Assembly (NCBI RefSeq): GCF_022513565.1
Contig: NZ_JAKWBE010000009.1
Span: 62,001 to 126,000, forward strand
Source: Streptomyces gilvus
GTDB lineage: Bacteria > Actinomycetota > Actinomycetes > Streptomycetales > Streptomycetaceae
Length of the DNA: 64,000 nt
Direction of reading: 5' to 3'
Shown: positions 43,153-55,818 of the stretch, piece by piece
Layout: every line of letters starts with the position of its first letter
Numbering within the stretch: the first letter of the stretch is position 1
Program-made: the position numbers and the translations under genes
Notes under the pieces: model-generated
Databases searched by the model: none
What the model was told of the DNA's origin: nothing
Seen by the model: only the letters and a program-made list of their open reading frames with translations

Positions 43153-44361
43153 CTACAGGCCCGCGGCCTGGCGCAGGGCGTCCACGCGGTCGGTCTTCTC
43201 CCAGGTGAACTCGGGCAGCTCACGGCCGAAGTGGCCGTAGGCCGCCGTCTGGGCGTAGATCGGGCGCAGCAGGTCGAGGTCACGGATGATCGCGGCCGGG
43301 CGCAGGTCGAAGACCTCGTCGATCGCCTTCTCGATCTTCTCGTGGTCGATCTTGGCGGTGCCGAAGGTCTCCACGAACAGGCCGACGGGCTCAGCCTTGC
43401 CGATCGCGTACGCGACCTGCACCTCGCAGCGCGAGGCGAGACCGGCGGCGACGACGTTCTTCGCAACCCAGCGCATCGCGTACGCAGCGGAGCGGTCGAC
43501 CTTGGACGGGTCCTTGCCGGAGAAGGCGCCGCCGCCGTGGCGGGCCATGCCGCCGTAGGTGTCGATGATGATCTTCCGGCCGGTCAGACCCGCGTCGCCC
43601 ATCGGACCGCCGATCTCGAAGCGGCCGGTCGGGTTGACCAGGAGACGGTAGTTCTCCGTGTCGAGCTTGATGCCCTCGTCCAGCAGCGCCTTCAGCTCCG
43701 GCTCCACGACGAACTCGCGGACGTCGGGGGCGAGGAGGGAGTCCAGGTCGATGTCGCTCGCGTGCTGCGAGGAGACGACGACGGTGTCGAGGCGGACGGC
43801 CTTGTCGCCGTCGTACTCGATGGTGACCTGCGTCTTGCCGTCGGGGCGCAGGTAGGGGATGGTGCCGTTCTTGCGGACCTCGGAGAGGCGCTTGGCCAGT
43901 CGGTGCGCCAGGAAGATCGGCAGCGGCATCAGGGTGGGCGTCTCGTCGGACGCGTAGCCGAACATCAGGCCCTGGTCACCGGCGCCCTGACGGTCCAGCT
44001 CGTCCTCGTCGCCCTCGACCCGGGACTCGTACGCCGTGTCGACACCCTGGGCGATGTCCGGCGACTGCGCGCCGATCGACACCGAGACACCGCAGGAGGC
44101 GCCGTCGAAGCCCTTCTTGGAGGAGTCGTAACCGATCTCGAGGATCTTGTTGCGGACGAGGGTCGCGATGTCCGCGTAGGTCTTGGTGGTGACCTCGCCG
44201 GCCACGTGCACCAGGCCGGTGGTGATCAGCGTCTCGACGGCGACGCGGGAGGTCGGGTCCTCCTTGAGCAGCGCGTCGAGAATGGTGTCGCTGATCTGGT
44301 CAGCGATCTTGTCGGGGTGACCCTCGGTCACGGACTCCGAGGTGAACAGGCGACGGGACAC
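43153..44361 (-). CDS. metK: S-adenosylmethionine synthetase
   Basis: A 402-aa enzyme making SAM from methionine and ATP. Signatures: FTSESVTEGHPDKIADQISD at the N-terminus, GAGDQGLMFGYASDET (ATP loop) and GGGAFSGKDPSKVDRSAAY (P-loop-like). GTG 44361 is preceded by GGGAG. The 240-bp upstream gap separates it from coaBC, so it probably has its own promoter. Confidence 0.96.
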   Translation of the reverse strand: MSRRLFTSESVTEGHPDKIADQISDTILDALLKEDPTSRVAVETLITTGLVHVAGEVTTKTYADIATLVRNKILEIGYDSSKKGFDGASCGVSVSIGAQSPDIAQGVDTAYESRVEGDEDELDRQGAGDQGLMFGYASDETPTLMPLPIFLAHRLAKRLSEVRKNGTIPYLRPDGKTQVTIEYDGDKAVRLDTVVVSSQHASDIDLDSLLAPDVREFVVEPELKALLDEGIKLDTENYRLLVNPTGRFEIGGPMGDAGLTGRKIIIDTYGGMARHGGGAFSGKDPSKVDRSAAYAMRWVAKNVVAAGLASRCEVQVAYAIGKAEPVGLFVETFGTAKIDHEKIEKAIDEVFDLRPAAIIRDLDLLRPIYAQTAAYGHFGRELPEFTWEKTDRVDALRQAAGL

Positions 44362-44601
44362 AACGCTCCCTGGGGTTGCAGCGGCTGCTGGCTGATCATG
44401 GGCGGACGGGCTCGGGGGCTGCGCCCGGCTCCGTCCGAGAACAGTTTATCGGTCGCACTCGGCCAAGGGCCTCCCTGTCTCGCCTCTCGGGAGGGCTGTG
44501 ACCTGCGGCACGGGCATTCTGCCCAATGCACCTGCGCCTTGACCAGGGTCGCCACACCCCTGAGGCAGAGGTTTGAGAGGACTGAGAAACGAATGAAACA
44601 T
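44362..44601 (-). other. 240-bp gap upstream of metK
   Basis: Holds the putative metK promoter and leader. A -10-like GATAAACT lies at about 44449-44442 on the minus strand, and a GGGCA-TTC-TGCCC hairpin at 44512-44524. No SAM riboswitch of the S-box, SAM-II or SAM-IV type is recognisable. Confidence 0.35.
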
Positions 44602-45804
44602 TCAGATGAGACGCCGCGCCACCAGATCCCAGACGATTTCGGCCAGATGTTCCTTCGGGCCGTGCGGCACGGGCGTCTCGCTGCCGTCGGCGCCCAGCAC
44701 CACCGCCTCGTTCTCCTCGGAGCCGAAGGTCTTGCGCTCCCCCACCTCGTTGACGACCAGCAGGTCGCAGCCCTTGCGCGCCAGCTTGGCCCGCCCGTTG
44801 GCGAGGACGTCGTCGGTCTCGGCGGCGAAGCCGACGACGAGCTGTCCGGGCCGGGCGCGGTCGGCGGAGATCTCCGCGAGAATGTCCGGATTCCGTACGA
44901 GGACGATGGGGTCGGGGTCCCGGTCGTCCTTCTTCTTGATCTTCCCGGTCGCATAGGTCTCCGGCCGGAAGTCGGCGACCGCGGCGGCCATGACGACCGC
45001 GTCGGCCTCCGCCGCGGCCTTCAGCACCGCCTCGCGCAGCTGCACGGCGGTGCCCACCTGGACGACGTCGACGCCCGCCGGATCGGCCAGGCCGGTGTTG
45101 GCGGCGATCAGGGTGACCCGGGCCCCGCGGGCGGCGGCGGTGCGGGCGAGGGCGTAGCCCTGCTTGCCGGAGGAGCGGTTGCCGAGGAAGCGGACCGGGT
45201 CGAGCGGCTCGCGGGTGCCGCCGGCGCTGACGACGACGTGCCGGCCGGCGAGGTCGGGCTCCGTCACGCCCCTGGCGAGGACGCGGCGGCAGACCTCGAA
45301 GATCTCGGCGGGGTCGGGCAGCCGGCCCTTGCCGGTGTCGACGCCGGTGAGACGGCCGACGGCGGGCTCGATGACGACGGCGCCACGGCGGCGCAGCGTG
45401 GCCACGTTCTCCTGGGTGGCCGGGTGCTCCCACATCTCGGTGTGCATCGCGGGTGCGAAGACGACCGGGCAGCGGGCGGTCAGGAGCGTGTTGGTGAGCA
45501 GGTCGTCCGCCAGGCCGTGGGCGGCCCTCGCCAGCGTGTCCGCGGTCGCCGGGGCGACGACGACCAGGTCGGCGTGCTGCCCGATACGGACGTGCGGCAC
45601 CTCGTGGACCTCGTCCCAGACCTCGGTGGAGACGGGGTTGCCGGAGAGGGCGGACCAGGTGGCGGCGCCGACGAAGCGCAGCGCGGAGGCGGTGGGGACG
45701 ACGCGGACGTCGTGGCCCGACTCGGTGAACCTGCGCAGCAGCTCACAGGCCTTGTAGGCGGCGATGCCACCGCTGACCCCCAGCACGACCTTCGGCTTGT
45801 CCAC
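44602..45804 (-). CDS. coaBC: Bifunctional phosphopantothenoylcysteine decarboxylase/phosphopantothenate-cysteine ligase
   Basis: A 400-aa fusion for two steps of coenzyme A synthesis. The N-terminal flavodoxin-like CoaC half has LGVSGGIAAYKACELLRRF and PAMHTEMWEHPATQEN. The CoaB half has VVSAGGTREPLDPVRFLGNRSSGKQGYALA and MAAAVADFRPETYATGKIKKK. GTG 45804 was chosen, with GGGGAGAGAC upstream, rather than the longer frame from 45825. It lies downstream of rpoZ, with a terminator hairpin between them. Confidence 0.94.
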   Translation of the reverse strand: MDKPKVVLGVSGGIAAYKACELLRRFTESGHDVRVVPTASALRFVGAATWSALSGNPVSTEVWDEVHEVPHVRIGQHADLVVVAPATADTLARAAHGLADDLLTNTLLTARCPVVFAPAMHTEMWEHPATQENVATLRRRGAVVIEPAVGRLTGVDTGKGRLPDPAEIFEVCRRVLARGVTEPDLAGRHVVVSAGGTREPLDPVRFLGNRSSGKQGYALARTAAARGARVTLIAANTGLADPAGVDVVQVGTAVQLREAVLKAAAEADAVVMAAAVADFRPETYATGKIKKKDDRDPDPIVLVRNPDILAEISADRARPGQLVVGFAAETDDVLANGRAKLARKGCDLLVVNEVGERKTFGSEENEAVVLGADGSETPVPHGPKEHLAEIVWDLVARRLI

Positions 45805-45844
45805 CGTCTCTCCCCGGCTCGGCAACGTACGGGTCCATCACACA

Positions 45845-45879
45845 CCACAGGCCCGACAGTCGCGCTGCCGGGCCTGTGG
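45845..45879 (-). terminator. Terminator after rpoZ
   Basis: An 11-bp perfect stem, CCACAGGCCCG (45845-45855) and CGGGCCTGTGG (45869-45879), 25 bp after the rpoZ stop on the minus strand and upstream of coaBC. It may cause only partial termination, since coaBC needs transcription too. Confidence 0.75.
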
Positions 45880-45904
45880 AAAAGCCAACTGCAATGTGAA
45901 AGTA

Positions 45905-46177
45905 CTACTGCGCGGGGCCCTCGACGGCCTCGGACGTCAGCAGACCCGCGTTGATCTCGCGCAGGGCGATCGAGAGCGGCTTCTCGTGCACGTGGGTGTC
46001 GACGAGCGGACCGACGTACTCGAGGAGGCCCTCGCCGAGCTGCGAGTAGTACGCGTTGATCTGGCGGGCACGCTTGGCCGCGTAGATCACGAGGCTGTAC
46101 TTCGAGTCGGTGGCCTCGAGGAGCTCGTCGATCGGCGGGTTGATGATGCCCTCGGGCGCGGAGATGGAAGAGGACAC
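45905..46177 (-). CDS. rpoZ: RNA polymerase omega subunit
   Basis: A 90-aa subunit that helps assemble RNA polymerase. IINPPIDELLEATDSKYSLVIYAAKRARQIN is the omega signature, followed by HEKPLSIALREINAG. GTG start at 46177. It lies 74 bp downstream of gmk, the standard gmk-rpoZ-coaBC order. Confidence 0.95.
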   Translation of the reverse strand: MSSSISAPEGIINPPIDELLEATDSKYSLVIYAAKRARQINAYYSQLGEGLLEYVGPLVDTHVHEKPLSIALREINAGLLTSEAVEGPAQ

Positions 46178-46251
46178 GCTCTACCTTCCGATGGATGGGA
46201 AAGATTGGGTGCGAGCGATCACACCTGAACGATCTGGACGATCAGGCACGA

Positions 46252-46845
46252 TCACACGACATCCATCAAGGCTAGCAGCTCGCGCGCCACGTCCTCGACG
46301 GAGGTGTTGACCAAGGTCATGTCGAACTCCGGCTCGGCGGCCAGTTCGACCCTTGCCGCGTCGAGGCGACGCTCGATCACCTCGGGCGGCTCGGTGCCAC
46401 GTCCCGTGAGCCTGCGTACGAGCTCCTCCCAGGAGGGAGGAGCCAGGAACACCAGCTGGGCGTCCGCCATCGACTCACGGACCTGCCGGGCCCCCTGGAG
46501 GTCGATCTCCAGCAGGACGGGCTCGCCCGCCTCCAGGCGCTCCAGCACGGCCGTACGCGGCGTGCCGTAGCGGTTGCCGGCGAACTCGGCCCACTCCAGC
46601 AGCTCACCGTTGGCGATCAGCTTGTCCATCTCGTCGTCGGTGACGAAGAAGTAGTGGACTCCGTGCTTCTCGCCCGGGCGGGGTCTGCGGGTCGTCGCCG
46701 ACACCGAGAGCCAGACCTCGGGGTGTTCCTTGCGCATATGGGCGACGACCGTGCTCTTGCCGACCCCGGAGGGGCCGGAGAGCACGGTCAGCCGCGGACG
46801 TACGTCCGGGGGCTCGGGGGTCGTCCCCCGGAATGTTGCAGCCAT
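46252..46845 (-). CDS. gmk: Guanylate kinase
   Basis: A 197-aa GMP kinase. P-loop LTVLSGPSGVGKSTVV, GMP-binding VWLSVSATTRRPRPGEKHGVHYFFV, and VLLEIDLQGARQV are diagnostic. ATG 46845. Lies 60 bp downstream of sIHF, with a terminator-like hairpin in the gap. Confidence 0.95.
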   Translation of the reverse strand: MAATFRGTTPEPPDVRPRLTVLSGPSGVGKSTVVAHMRKEHPEVWLSVSATTRRPRPGEKHGVHYFFVTDDEMDKLIANGELLEWAEFAGNRYGTPRTAVLERLEAGEPVLLEIDLQGARQVRESMADAQLVFLAPPSWEELVRRLTGRGTEPPEVIERRLDAARVELAAEPEFDMTLVNTSVEDVARELLALMDVV

Positions 46846-46873
46846 GCAGCGATTATTCCAGCAATCCCGGAGT

Positions 46874-46904
46874 GCCCGGGACTCCCGGTCCGGAGGTCCC
46901 GGGC
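46874..46904 (-). terminator. Hairpin between sIHF and gmk
   Basis: A 9-bp perfect stem, GCCCGGGAC (46874-46882) and GTCCCGGGC (46896-46904), immediately after the sIHF stop. Likely an attenuator or terminator for the abundant sIHF mRNA. Confidence 0.65.
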
Positions 46905-46905
46905 C

Positions 46906-47229
46906 TCAGGAGCCGGTGCTGCCGAACTCACGCTCCAGGGAAGCGATCTGGTTGGACCCGAGACCGCGCACGCGGCGGCTCTCGGAGATGCCGAGTCGCT
47001 CCATGATCTGCTTGGCGCGGACCTTGCCCACGCCCGGCAGGGACTCGAGCAGCGCGGAGACCTTCATCTTGCCGATGACGTCGTTCTCCTGGCCCTGCTT
47101 GATGACCTCGTGCAGGGAGGCGCCGGAGTGCTTGAGTCGATTCTTGACCTCGGCCCGCTCCCGGCGAGCCGCGGCGGCCTTTTCGAGCGCGGCTGCGCGC
47201 TGTTCAGGGGTAAGGGGCGGAAGAGCCAC
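46906..47229 (-). CDS. sihf: Integration host factor of actinobacteria (sIHF/mIHF)
   Basis: A 107-aa nucleoid protein. VKNRLKHSGASLHEVIKQGQENDVIGKMKVSALLESLPGVGKVRAKQIMERLGI contains a helix-two-turns-helix DNA-binding motif (LPGVGKVRAKQIM). It binds DNA non-specifically and affects topology, sporulation and antibiotic production in Streptomyces. GTG 47229 is preceded by GAGGTGA; the longer frame to 47472 is unlikely. The 287 bp before it probably contain its promoter. Confidence 0.93.
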   Translation of the reverse strand: MALPPLTPEQRAAALEKAAAARRERAEVKNRLKHSGASLHEVIKQGQENDVIGKMKVSALLESLPGVGKVRAKQIMERLGISESRRVRGLGSNQIASLEREFGSTGS

Positions 47230-47516
47230 GCCTACGTCACCTCGGATGTCGAACTGTCGGATACGGACCGGTGAGGAACCTAGTCGCCCCACACCTGGGG
47301 AGCCACGAGCAACACGCTCGCCCGGTGACTCTCGTCGGAGACTAGCGGCCAACTCCGCCAGAGTCAGCGAGAACAGCGGAAAAGTCCTGGTCAGCCTCCG
47401 CCAGGACGGACATTTAGGACATAATGCCCCGGATTTGAGGATGTATTCAGACTCAAGCGGGCCTCGGACCACTCATCGGAGGACTCGATCGAGCGGCTCG
47501 AACACCCCTGACGGTG

Positions 47517-48362
47517 TCAGGAAGCCGCCACAGCGGCCCGGATCTCGTCCGCGAAACGGTCCGAGACGGAACGCAGCGCGGCGACGTCCGGACCGTGCCG
47601 CAGCACACCCCGGCTGACGTTCGGGACGACGTTGCGGACGGCCGCCCCGAACACGCCGGGAAGATCGGCGGCGGTGGCCCCCTGCGCGCCGACGCCGGGC
47701 GCCAGGAGCGGGCCGTTGATCGCGAGGTCGTACGACGACAGGTCGCCCAGCGTCGCGCCGACGACCGCGCCGAAGGACCCCAGGGGCTCCTCCCCGGTGT
47801 TCTCGGCCGTCAGGTGGCCCAGCATCGTCGCGCCGACGTTCCGGCCGTCCGCGCGGACCGCGTGCTGCACCTCGCCGCCCTCCGGGTTGGAGGTCAGGGC
47901 GAGCACGAACAGCCCCGAGCCGCTCTCGCGCGCGAGGGCGATGGCCGGCGAGAGCGAGCCGTAGCCGAGGTACGGCGAGACGGTCAGCGCGTCCGAGAAC
48001 AGCGGGGAGTCCTTGCGCAGGAAGGCCTCGGCGTACGCGGCCATGGTGGAGCCGATGTCGCCGCGCTTGGCGTCCATCAGGACGAGCGTGCCGGCCGCCC
48101 TGGCCTCCTCCACGGTCCTCTCCAGTACGGCGACGCCCCGGGACCCGAAGCGCTCGAAGAACGCGCTCTGCGGCTTGACGACGGCGACCCGGTCGGCCAG
48201 CGCCTCCACGACCGTGCGGCTGAACCGCTCCAGGCCCGCCACGTCGTCGTTCAGGCCCCACTCGGTGAGCAGGGAGGCGTGCGGGTCGATGCCGACGCAC
48301 AGCGGCCCGCGCTCGTCCATGGCGCGGCGCAGCCGGGCGCCGAAGGGCTCGCAGGAGGTCAT
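47517..48362 (-). CDS. pyrF: Orotidine 5'-phosphate decarboxylase (type 2)
   Basis: A 281-aa enzyme catalysing the last step to UMP. DAKRGDIGSTMAAYAEAFL carries the catalytic Lys/Asp, and LCVGIDPHASLLTEWGL the substrate Asp; the length and these motifs indicate the long type 2 form. Its ATG overlaps the pyrD stop by 4 bp. It is the last gene of the pyr operon. Confidence 0.94.
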   Translation of the reverse strand: MTSCEPFGARLRRAMDERGPLCVGIDPHASLLTEWGLNDDVAGLERFSRTVVEALADRVAVVKPQSAFFERFGSRGVAVLERTVEEARAAGTLVLMDAKRGDIGSTMAAYAEAFLRKDSPLFSDALTVSPYLGYGSLSPAIALARESGSGLFVLALTSNPEGGEVQHAVRADGRNVGATMLGHLTAENTGEEPLGSFGAVVGATLGDLSSYDLAINGPLLAPGVGAQGATAADLPGVFGAAVRNVVPNVSRGVLRHGPDVAALRSVSDRFADEIRAAVAAS

Positions 48363-49465
48363 ACCGTCTTCCTCACGTCGGCGCCGACCGCGTCGGCGAG
48401 GGTGGCGTAGGGGCTCGTGCGCAGGCGCGCGGCGAGTCCCTTGTGGATCGCCCGGCTCCAGAAGGGACCCTCGTAGACGAACGCGCTGTAGCCCTGCACG
48501 AGGGTGGCTCCGGCGAGGATGCGCTGCCAGGCGTCCTCGGCGTTCTCGATGCCGCCGACCCCCACCAGGGTGATGCGGTCGCCCACGCGCGCGTAGAGGC
48601 GGCGCAGCACCTCCAGGGAGCGGGCCTTCAGGGGAGCGCCGGACAGTCCGCCGGTCTCCTTCACGAGGGTGGGTTCGGACCTCAGACCGAGGCCCTCGCG
48701 CGCGATGGTGGTGTTGGTGGCGATGATCCCGTCCAGGCCGAGCTCGACGGCCAGGTCGGCGACGGCGTCGACGTCCTCGTCCGCCAGGTCCGGGGCGATC
48801 TTGACGAGGAGGGGCACGCGACGGGTGCGCACCACCCGGTCCGCGGCCTCGCGGACGGCGCTCAGCAGGGGCCGCAGCGCCTCGGTGGCCTGCAGGTTGC
48901 GCAGGCCGGGCGTGTTGGGAGACGAGACGTTCACGACCAGGTAGTCGGCGTACGGCGCCAGACGCTCGGTCGACTTCACGTAGTCGTCGGCCGCCTCCGC
49001 CTCCGGGACCACCTTGGTCTTGCCGATGTTGACGCCCACGACGGTCCTGAAGACCGGCTCACGGGCCGCCAGACGGGCCGCCACGGCCAGCGAGCCCTCG
49101 TTGTTGAAGCCCATGCGGTTGATGAGCGCCCGGTCCTTCAGGAGCCGGAACAGCCGCTTCCTGGAGTTGCCCGGCTGGGCCTCCCCCGTCACCGTGCCGA
49201 TCTCGACGTGGTCGAAGCCGAGCATCGACATGCCGTCGACGGCGACGGCGTTCTTGTCGAAGCCGGCGGCGAGCCCGAAGGGGCCGTGCATGCGCAGCCC
49301 GAAGGCCTCGGTGCGCAGCTCCTTGTGGCGGGGGGCGAGGGCGGCGGCGACGAAGGTGCGCAGCACGGGGATGCGGACGGCGAGACGGATCCAGCGGAAG
49401 GCCAGGTAGTGGGCCGCCTCCGGGTCCATGCGCTTGAAGACGAGGTTGAAGAAGAGCTTGTACAT
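48359..49465 (-). CDS. pyrD: Dihydroorotate dehydrogenase (quinone), class 2
   Basis: A 368-aa membrane-associated flavoenzyme. The N-terminal helical extension MYKLFFNLVFKRMDPEAAHYLAF, typical of class 2, inserts into the membrane to reach quinone. FGLAAGFDKNAVAVDGMSMLGF and LVVNVSSPNTPGLRNLQ follow, the latter with the catalytic Ser region. It lies 52 bp after carB. Confidence 0.95.
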   Translation of the reverse strand: MYKLFFNLVFKRMDPEAAHYLAFRWIRLAVRIPVLRTFVAAALAPRHKELRTEAFGLRMHGPFGLAAGFDKNAVAVDGMSMLGFDHVEIGTVTGEAQPGNSRKRLFRLLKDRALINRMGFNNEGSLAVAARLAAREPVFRTVVGVNIGKTKVVPEAEAADDYVKSTERLAPYADYLVVNVSSPNTPGLRNLQATEALRPLLSAVREAADRVVRTRRVPLLVKIAPDLADEDVDAVADLAVELGLDGIIATNTTIAREGLGLRSEPTLVKETGGLSGAPLKARSLEVLRRLYARVGDRITLVGVGGIENAEDAWQRILAGATLVQGYSAFVYEGPFWSRAIHKGLAARLRTSPYATLADAVGADVRKTV

Positions 49466-49517
49466 GGTGTCCTCACGAGGAGGGGGACACCGTTCCCGGT
49501 GTCCCCCTCGTCGGCTG

Positions 49518-52818
<3,301 letters not shown>

Positions 52819-52826
<8 letters not shown>

Positions 52827-53961
52827 GCTGGCCCTCCATCAGAGATACGAAGCGGTCGAACAGGTAGGCGGCGTCGTGCGGGCCGGCGGCCGCTTCGGGG
52901 TGGTACTGAACGCTGAAGGCAGGCTGGTCGAGCAGCTGCAGGCCCTCGACCACGTCGTCGTTGAGGCAGACGTGGGAGACCTCGGCCCGCCCGAACTTCG
53001 TCTCGCTGACCTTGTCGAGCGGCGCGTCCACGGCGAAGCCGTGGTTGTGCGCGGTGACCTCGACCTTGCCGGTCGTACGGTCCTGCACGGGCTGGTTGAT
53101 GCCCCGGTGGCCGTACTTCAGCTTGTAGGTGCCGAAGCCGAGGGCGCGGCCCAGGATCTGGTTGCCGAAGCAGATGCCGAACAGCGGCGTCTTCCGCTCC
53201 AGGACGGCGGTCATCAGCTCGACCGGGCCGTCGGCGGTGGCCGGGTCGCCGGGGCCGTTGGAGAAGAACACACCGTCGGGGTTGACGGCGTAGACCTCGT
53301 CGGCGGTGGCCGTGGCGGGCAGGACGTGCACCTCGATGCCGCGCTCGGCCATGCGGTGCGGGGTCATGCCCTTGATGCCGAGGTCGATCGCGGCGACGGT
53401 GAACCTCTTCTCGCCGACCGCCGGGACGACGTACGCCTCCTGGGTGGCGACCTCCTCGTACAGCGAGGCGCCCTTCATGTGGGGCTGGGCCTGCACGCGC
53501 GCGAGGAGCTCGTCCTCGGCGGCGATCGCGTCCCCGGAGAAGATCCCGGCGCGCATGGAGCCGCGCTCGCGCAGATGGCGGGTCAGGGCGCGGGTGTCGA
53601 TGCCGCTGATGCCGACGACGCCCTGGGCGACCAGCTCGTCGTCCAGGGAGCGTTTGGCGCGCCAGTTGGACGGCACGCGCGCGGGGTCGCGGACGACGTA
53701 GCCGGAGACCCAGATCCGCTTGGACTCGTCGTCCTCGTCGTTCCAGCCGGTGTTGCCGATCTGCGGGGCGGTCGCGACGACGATCTGGCGGTCGTACGAC
53801 GGGTCGGTGAGGGTCTCCTGGTAGCCGGTCATGCCGGTCGAGAACACCGCCTCGCCGAAGGTCACCCCCACGGCCCCGTAGGCGCGGCCGCGGAAGGTCC
53901 GGCCGTCCTCCAGGACGAGTACGGCGGGAACCCGGGTGGCTCCCCTGGTGGAGGTTGTCAT
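52819..53961 (-). CDS. carA: Carbamoyl-phosphate synthase small subunit
   Basis: A 380-aa glutamine amidotransferase subunit feeding ammonia to CarB. The N-terminal CPSase domain (LVLEDGRTFRGRAYGAVG...FSTGMTGYQETLTDPSY) precedes the class I amidotransferase domain with the nucleophile in LFGICFGNQILG and the His/Glu in VQYHPEAAAGPHD. ATG 53961 overlaps the stop of the upstream membrane gene by 4 bp, fixing the start. Confidence 0.96.
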
Positions 53962-54530
53962 CGTGCGCCTTCCGTCTTGTTGATCATCTGGTTCAGGGTG
54001 CCGACCCACTCGGTGTGCTCGGCCGCGTGGTCCGAGCGGAACCCGGAGTCGATCAGCCGCTCGCCGTGCGCCCACGTCACCACGAGCAGCCCGCCCTCGG
54101 TCAGCACCTTGCCGGCGATGCCCTTGTCGAGCCGGGCCTCGCGCAGCTGCGCCAGCGGGACGAAGAAGTCGCTCGCGCCGGGGCGTACGACGTCCAGGCC
54201 CGCGTCCGTCAGGGTGAGCTCGACCCGGCTGCGGGTGCCGAGGCCGTGCGCCACGATGCGGTCGAGCCACTGACCTGCGGTCGTGGAGCCGTGGTAGCGA
54301 CCGCTCATCGTCAGTCTCGCCTCGCCGGGGTCCTCCGGCGCGGTAGGCAGGTCCGGGATGTCTCCCTGGAGCGTGCCGCGCCACTTCCAGCCCTCGCGCA
54401 TCAGCCAGTAGACGAGCGCGACGAAGAGGGCGAGGCCGACCAGCCAGCCGACCCGTGCGGCCCAGTCGGTGACCTGGGCCGACTTCTTCTCGGCGGCGAG
54501 TGAGGCGGCGAGCAGGGTTACTGGTGTCAC
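53958..54530 (-). CDS. Membrane protein with PH-like domain, in the pyr operon
   Basis: A 190-aa protein with one strong transmembrane helix (VGWLVGLALFVALVYWLM) and a cytoplasmic beta-rich region (VELTLTDAGLDVVRPGASDFFVPLAQLREARLD). GTG 54530 overlaps the pyrC stop by 4 bp, which fixes the start; the gene then overlaps carA by 4 bp. The tight coupling in the pyr operon is conserved in Streptomyces as I recall. Its role in pyrimidine synthesis is unknown; it may be a membrane anchor or regulator. Confidence 0.75.
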   Translation of the reverse strand: MTPVTLLAASLAAEKKSAQVTDWAARVGWLVGLALFVALVYWLMREGWKWRGTLQGDIPDLPTAPEDPGEARLTMSGRYHGSTTAGQWLDRIVAHGLGTRSRVELTLTDAGLDVVRPGASDFFVPLAQLREARLDKGIAGKVLTEGGLLVVTWAHGERLIDSGFRSDHAAEHTEWVGTLNQMINKTEGAR

Positions 54531-55813
54531 GTGAGCTTCCCGTCGACGAGCGTGGCCTTGCCCCGGAGCCACGTGTGCGTCACACGGCCCGGCAGCTCAC
54601 GCCCCTCGTACGGGGTGTTCCGGCTGCGCGAGGCGAAGCCCGCGGGGTCCACCGACCCACGGTATGCCGTGTCGACGAGCGTGAGGTTGGCGGGCTCACC
54701 AGCCGAGACGGGACGCCCGTGCCCCTGCGCCCGCCCGATCCGCGCGGGCTTGAAGGACATGCGCTCGGCGACCCCGGCCCAGTCCAGCAGGCCCGTCTCC
54801 ACCATGGTCTCCTGCACCACTGACAACGCGGTCTCCAGGCCCACCATCCCCATGGCGGCCGCGGCCCACTCGCAGTCCTTGTCCTCGTGCGGGTGCGGGG
54901 CGTGGTCGGTGGCGACGATGTCGATCGTGCCGTCCGCCAGCGCCTCCCGCAGGGCCAGCACGTCGCGCTCGGTGCGCAGCGGCGGGTTGACCTTGTAGAC
55001 CGGGTTGTAGGTGCGCACCAGCTCGTCCGTGAGGAGCAGGTGGTGCGGGGTGACCTCCGCGGTGACGTCGATGCCGCGGGACTTGGCCCAGCGGACGATC
55101 TCGACCGAGCCCGCGGTCGACAGGTGGCAGATGTGCACGCGGGAGCCGACGTGCTCGGCGAGCAGGACGTCCCGGGCGATGATCGACTCCTCGGCCACCG
55201 CGGGCCAGCCCCCGAGCCCCAGCTCGGCGGAGACGATCCCCTCGTTCATCTGGGCGCCCTCGGTCAGCCGCGGCTCCTGCGCGTGCTGGGCGACGACCCC
55301 GCCGAAGGCCTTCACGTACTCCAGGGCGCGGCGCATGATCACCGCGTCGTCGACGCACTTGCCGTCGTCGGAGAAGACGGTGACTCCCGCGGCCGACTCG
55401 TGCATGGCGCCCAGCTCGGCGAGCTTCCTGCCCTCCAGGCCGACGGTGACGGCGCCGATGGGCTGTACGTCGCAGTAGCCGTGCTCCTGGCCGAGCCGGT
55501 AGACCTGCTCGACGACGCCGGCGGTGTCGGCGACCGGGAAGGTGTTGGCCATGGCGAACACGGCCGTGTAGCCGCCGCTCGCTGCCGCGCGCGTGCCGGT
55601 CAGCACGGTCTCGGAGTCCTCGCGTCCCGGCTCGCGCAGATGCGTGTGCAGGTCGACGAGGCCGGGCAGCAGCACCTTGCCGTCGGCCTCGACGACCTCC
55701 GCCCCCTCGGCTGACAGCCCGCTGCCGACCGCCTCGATGACGGCACCGTCGATCAGGACGTCCTGTGACTCGCCGCCGAGCACCTTCGCGCCACGGATCA
55801 GGATCTTGCTCAT
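54527..55813 (-). CDS. pyrC: Dihydroorotase
   Basis: A 428-aa zinc amidohydrolase. LLPGLVDLHTHLREPGRED holds the two metal-binding His; VFSDDGKCVDDAVIMRRAL, HICHLSTAGSVEIV and DIVATDHAPHPHEDK hold the other ligands and the catalytic Asp. Type I dihydroorotase, normal length. Five bp after pyrB. Confidence 0.95.
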   Translation of the reverse strand: MSKILIRGAKVLGGESQDVLIDGAVIEAVGSGLSAEGAEVVEADGKVLLPGLVDLHTHLREPGREDSETVLTGTRAAASGGYTAVFAMANTFPVADTAGVVEQVYRLGQEHGYCDVQPIGAVTVGLEGRKLAELGAMHESAAGVTVFSDDGKCVDDAVIMRRALEYVKAFGGVVAQHAQEPRLTEGAQMNEGIVSAELGLGGWPAVAEESIIARDVLLAEHVGSRVHICHLSTAGSVEIVRWAKSRGIDVTAEVTPHHLLLTDELVRTYNPVYKVNPPLRTERDVLALREALADGTIDIVATDHAPHPHEDKDCEWAAAAMGMVGLETALSVVQETMVETGLLDWAGVAERMSFKPARIGRAQGHGRPVSAGEPANLTLVDTAYRGSVDPAGFASRSRNTPYEGRELPGRVTHTWLRGKATLVDGKLT

Positions 55814-55818
55814 CTGTC

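Noticed and set aside
44362..44601. SAM riboswitch upstream of metK
   Set aside because: No S-box, SAM-II or SAM-IV conserved core could be found on the minus strand.
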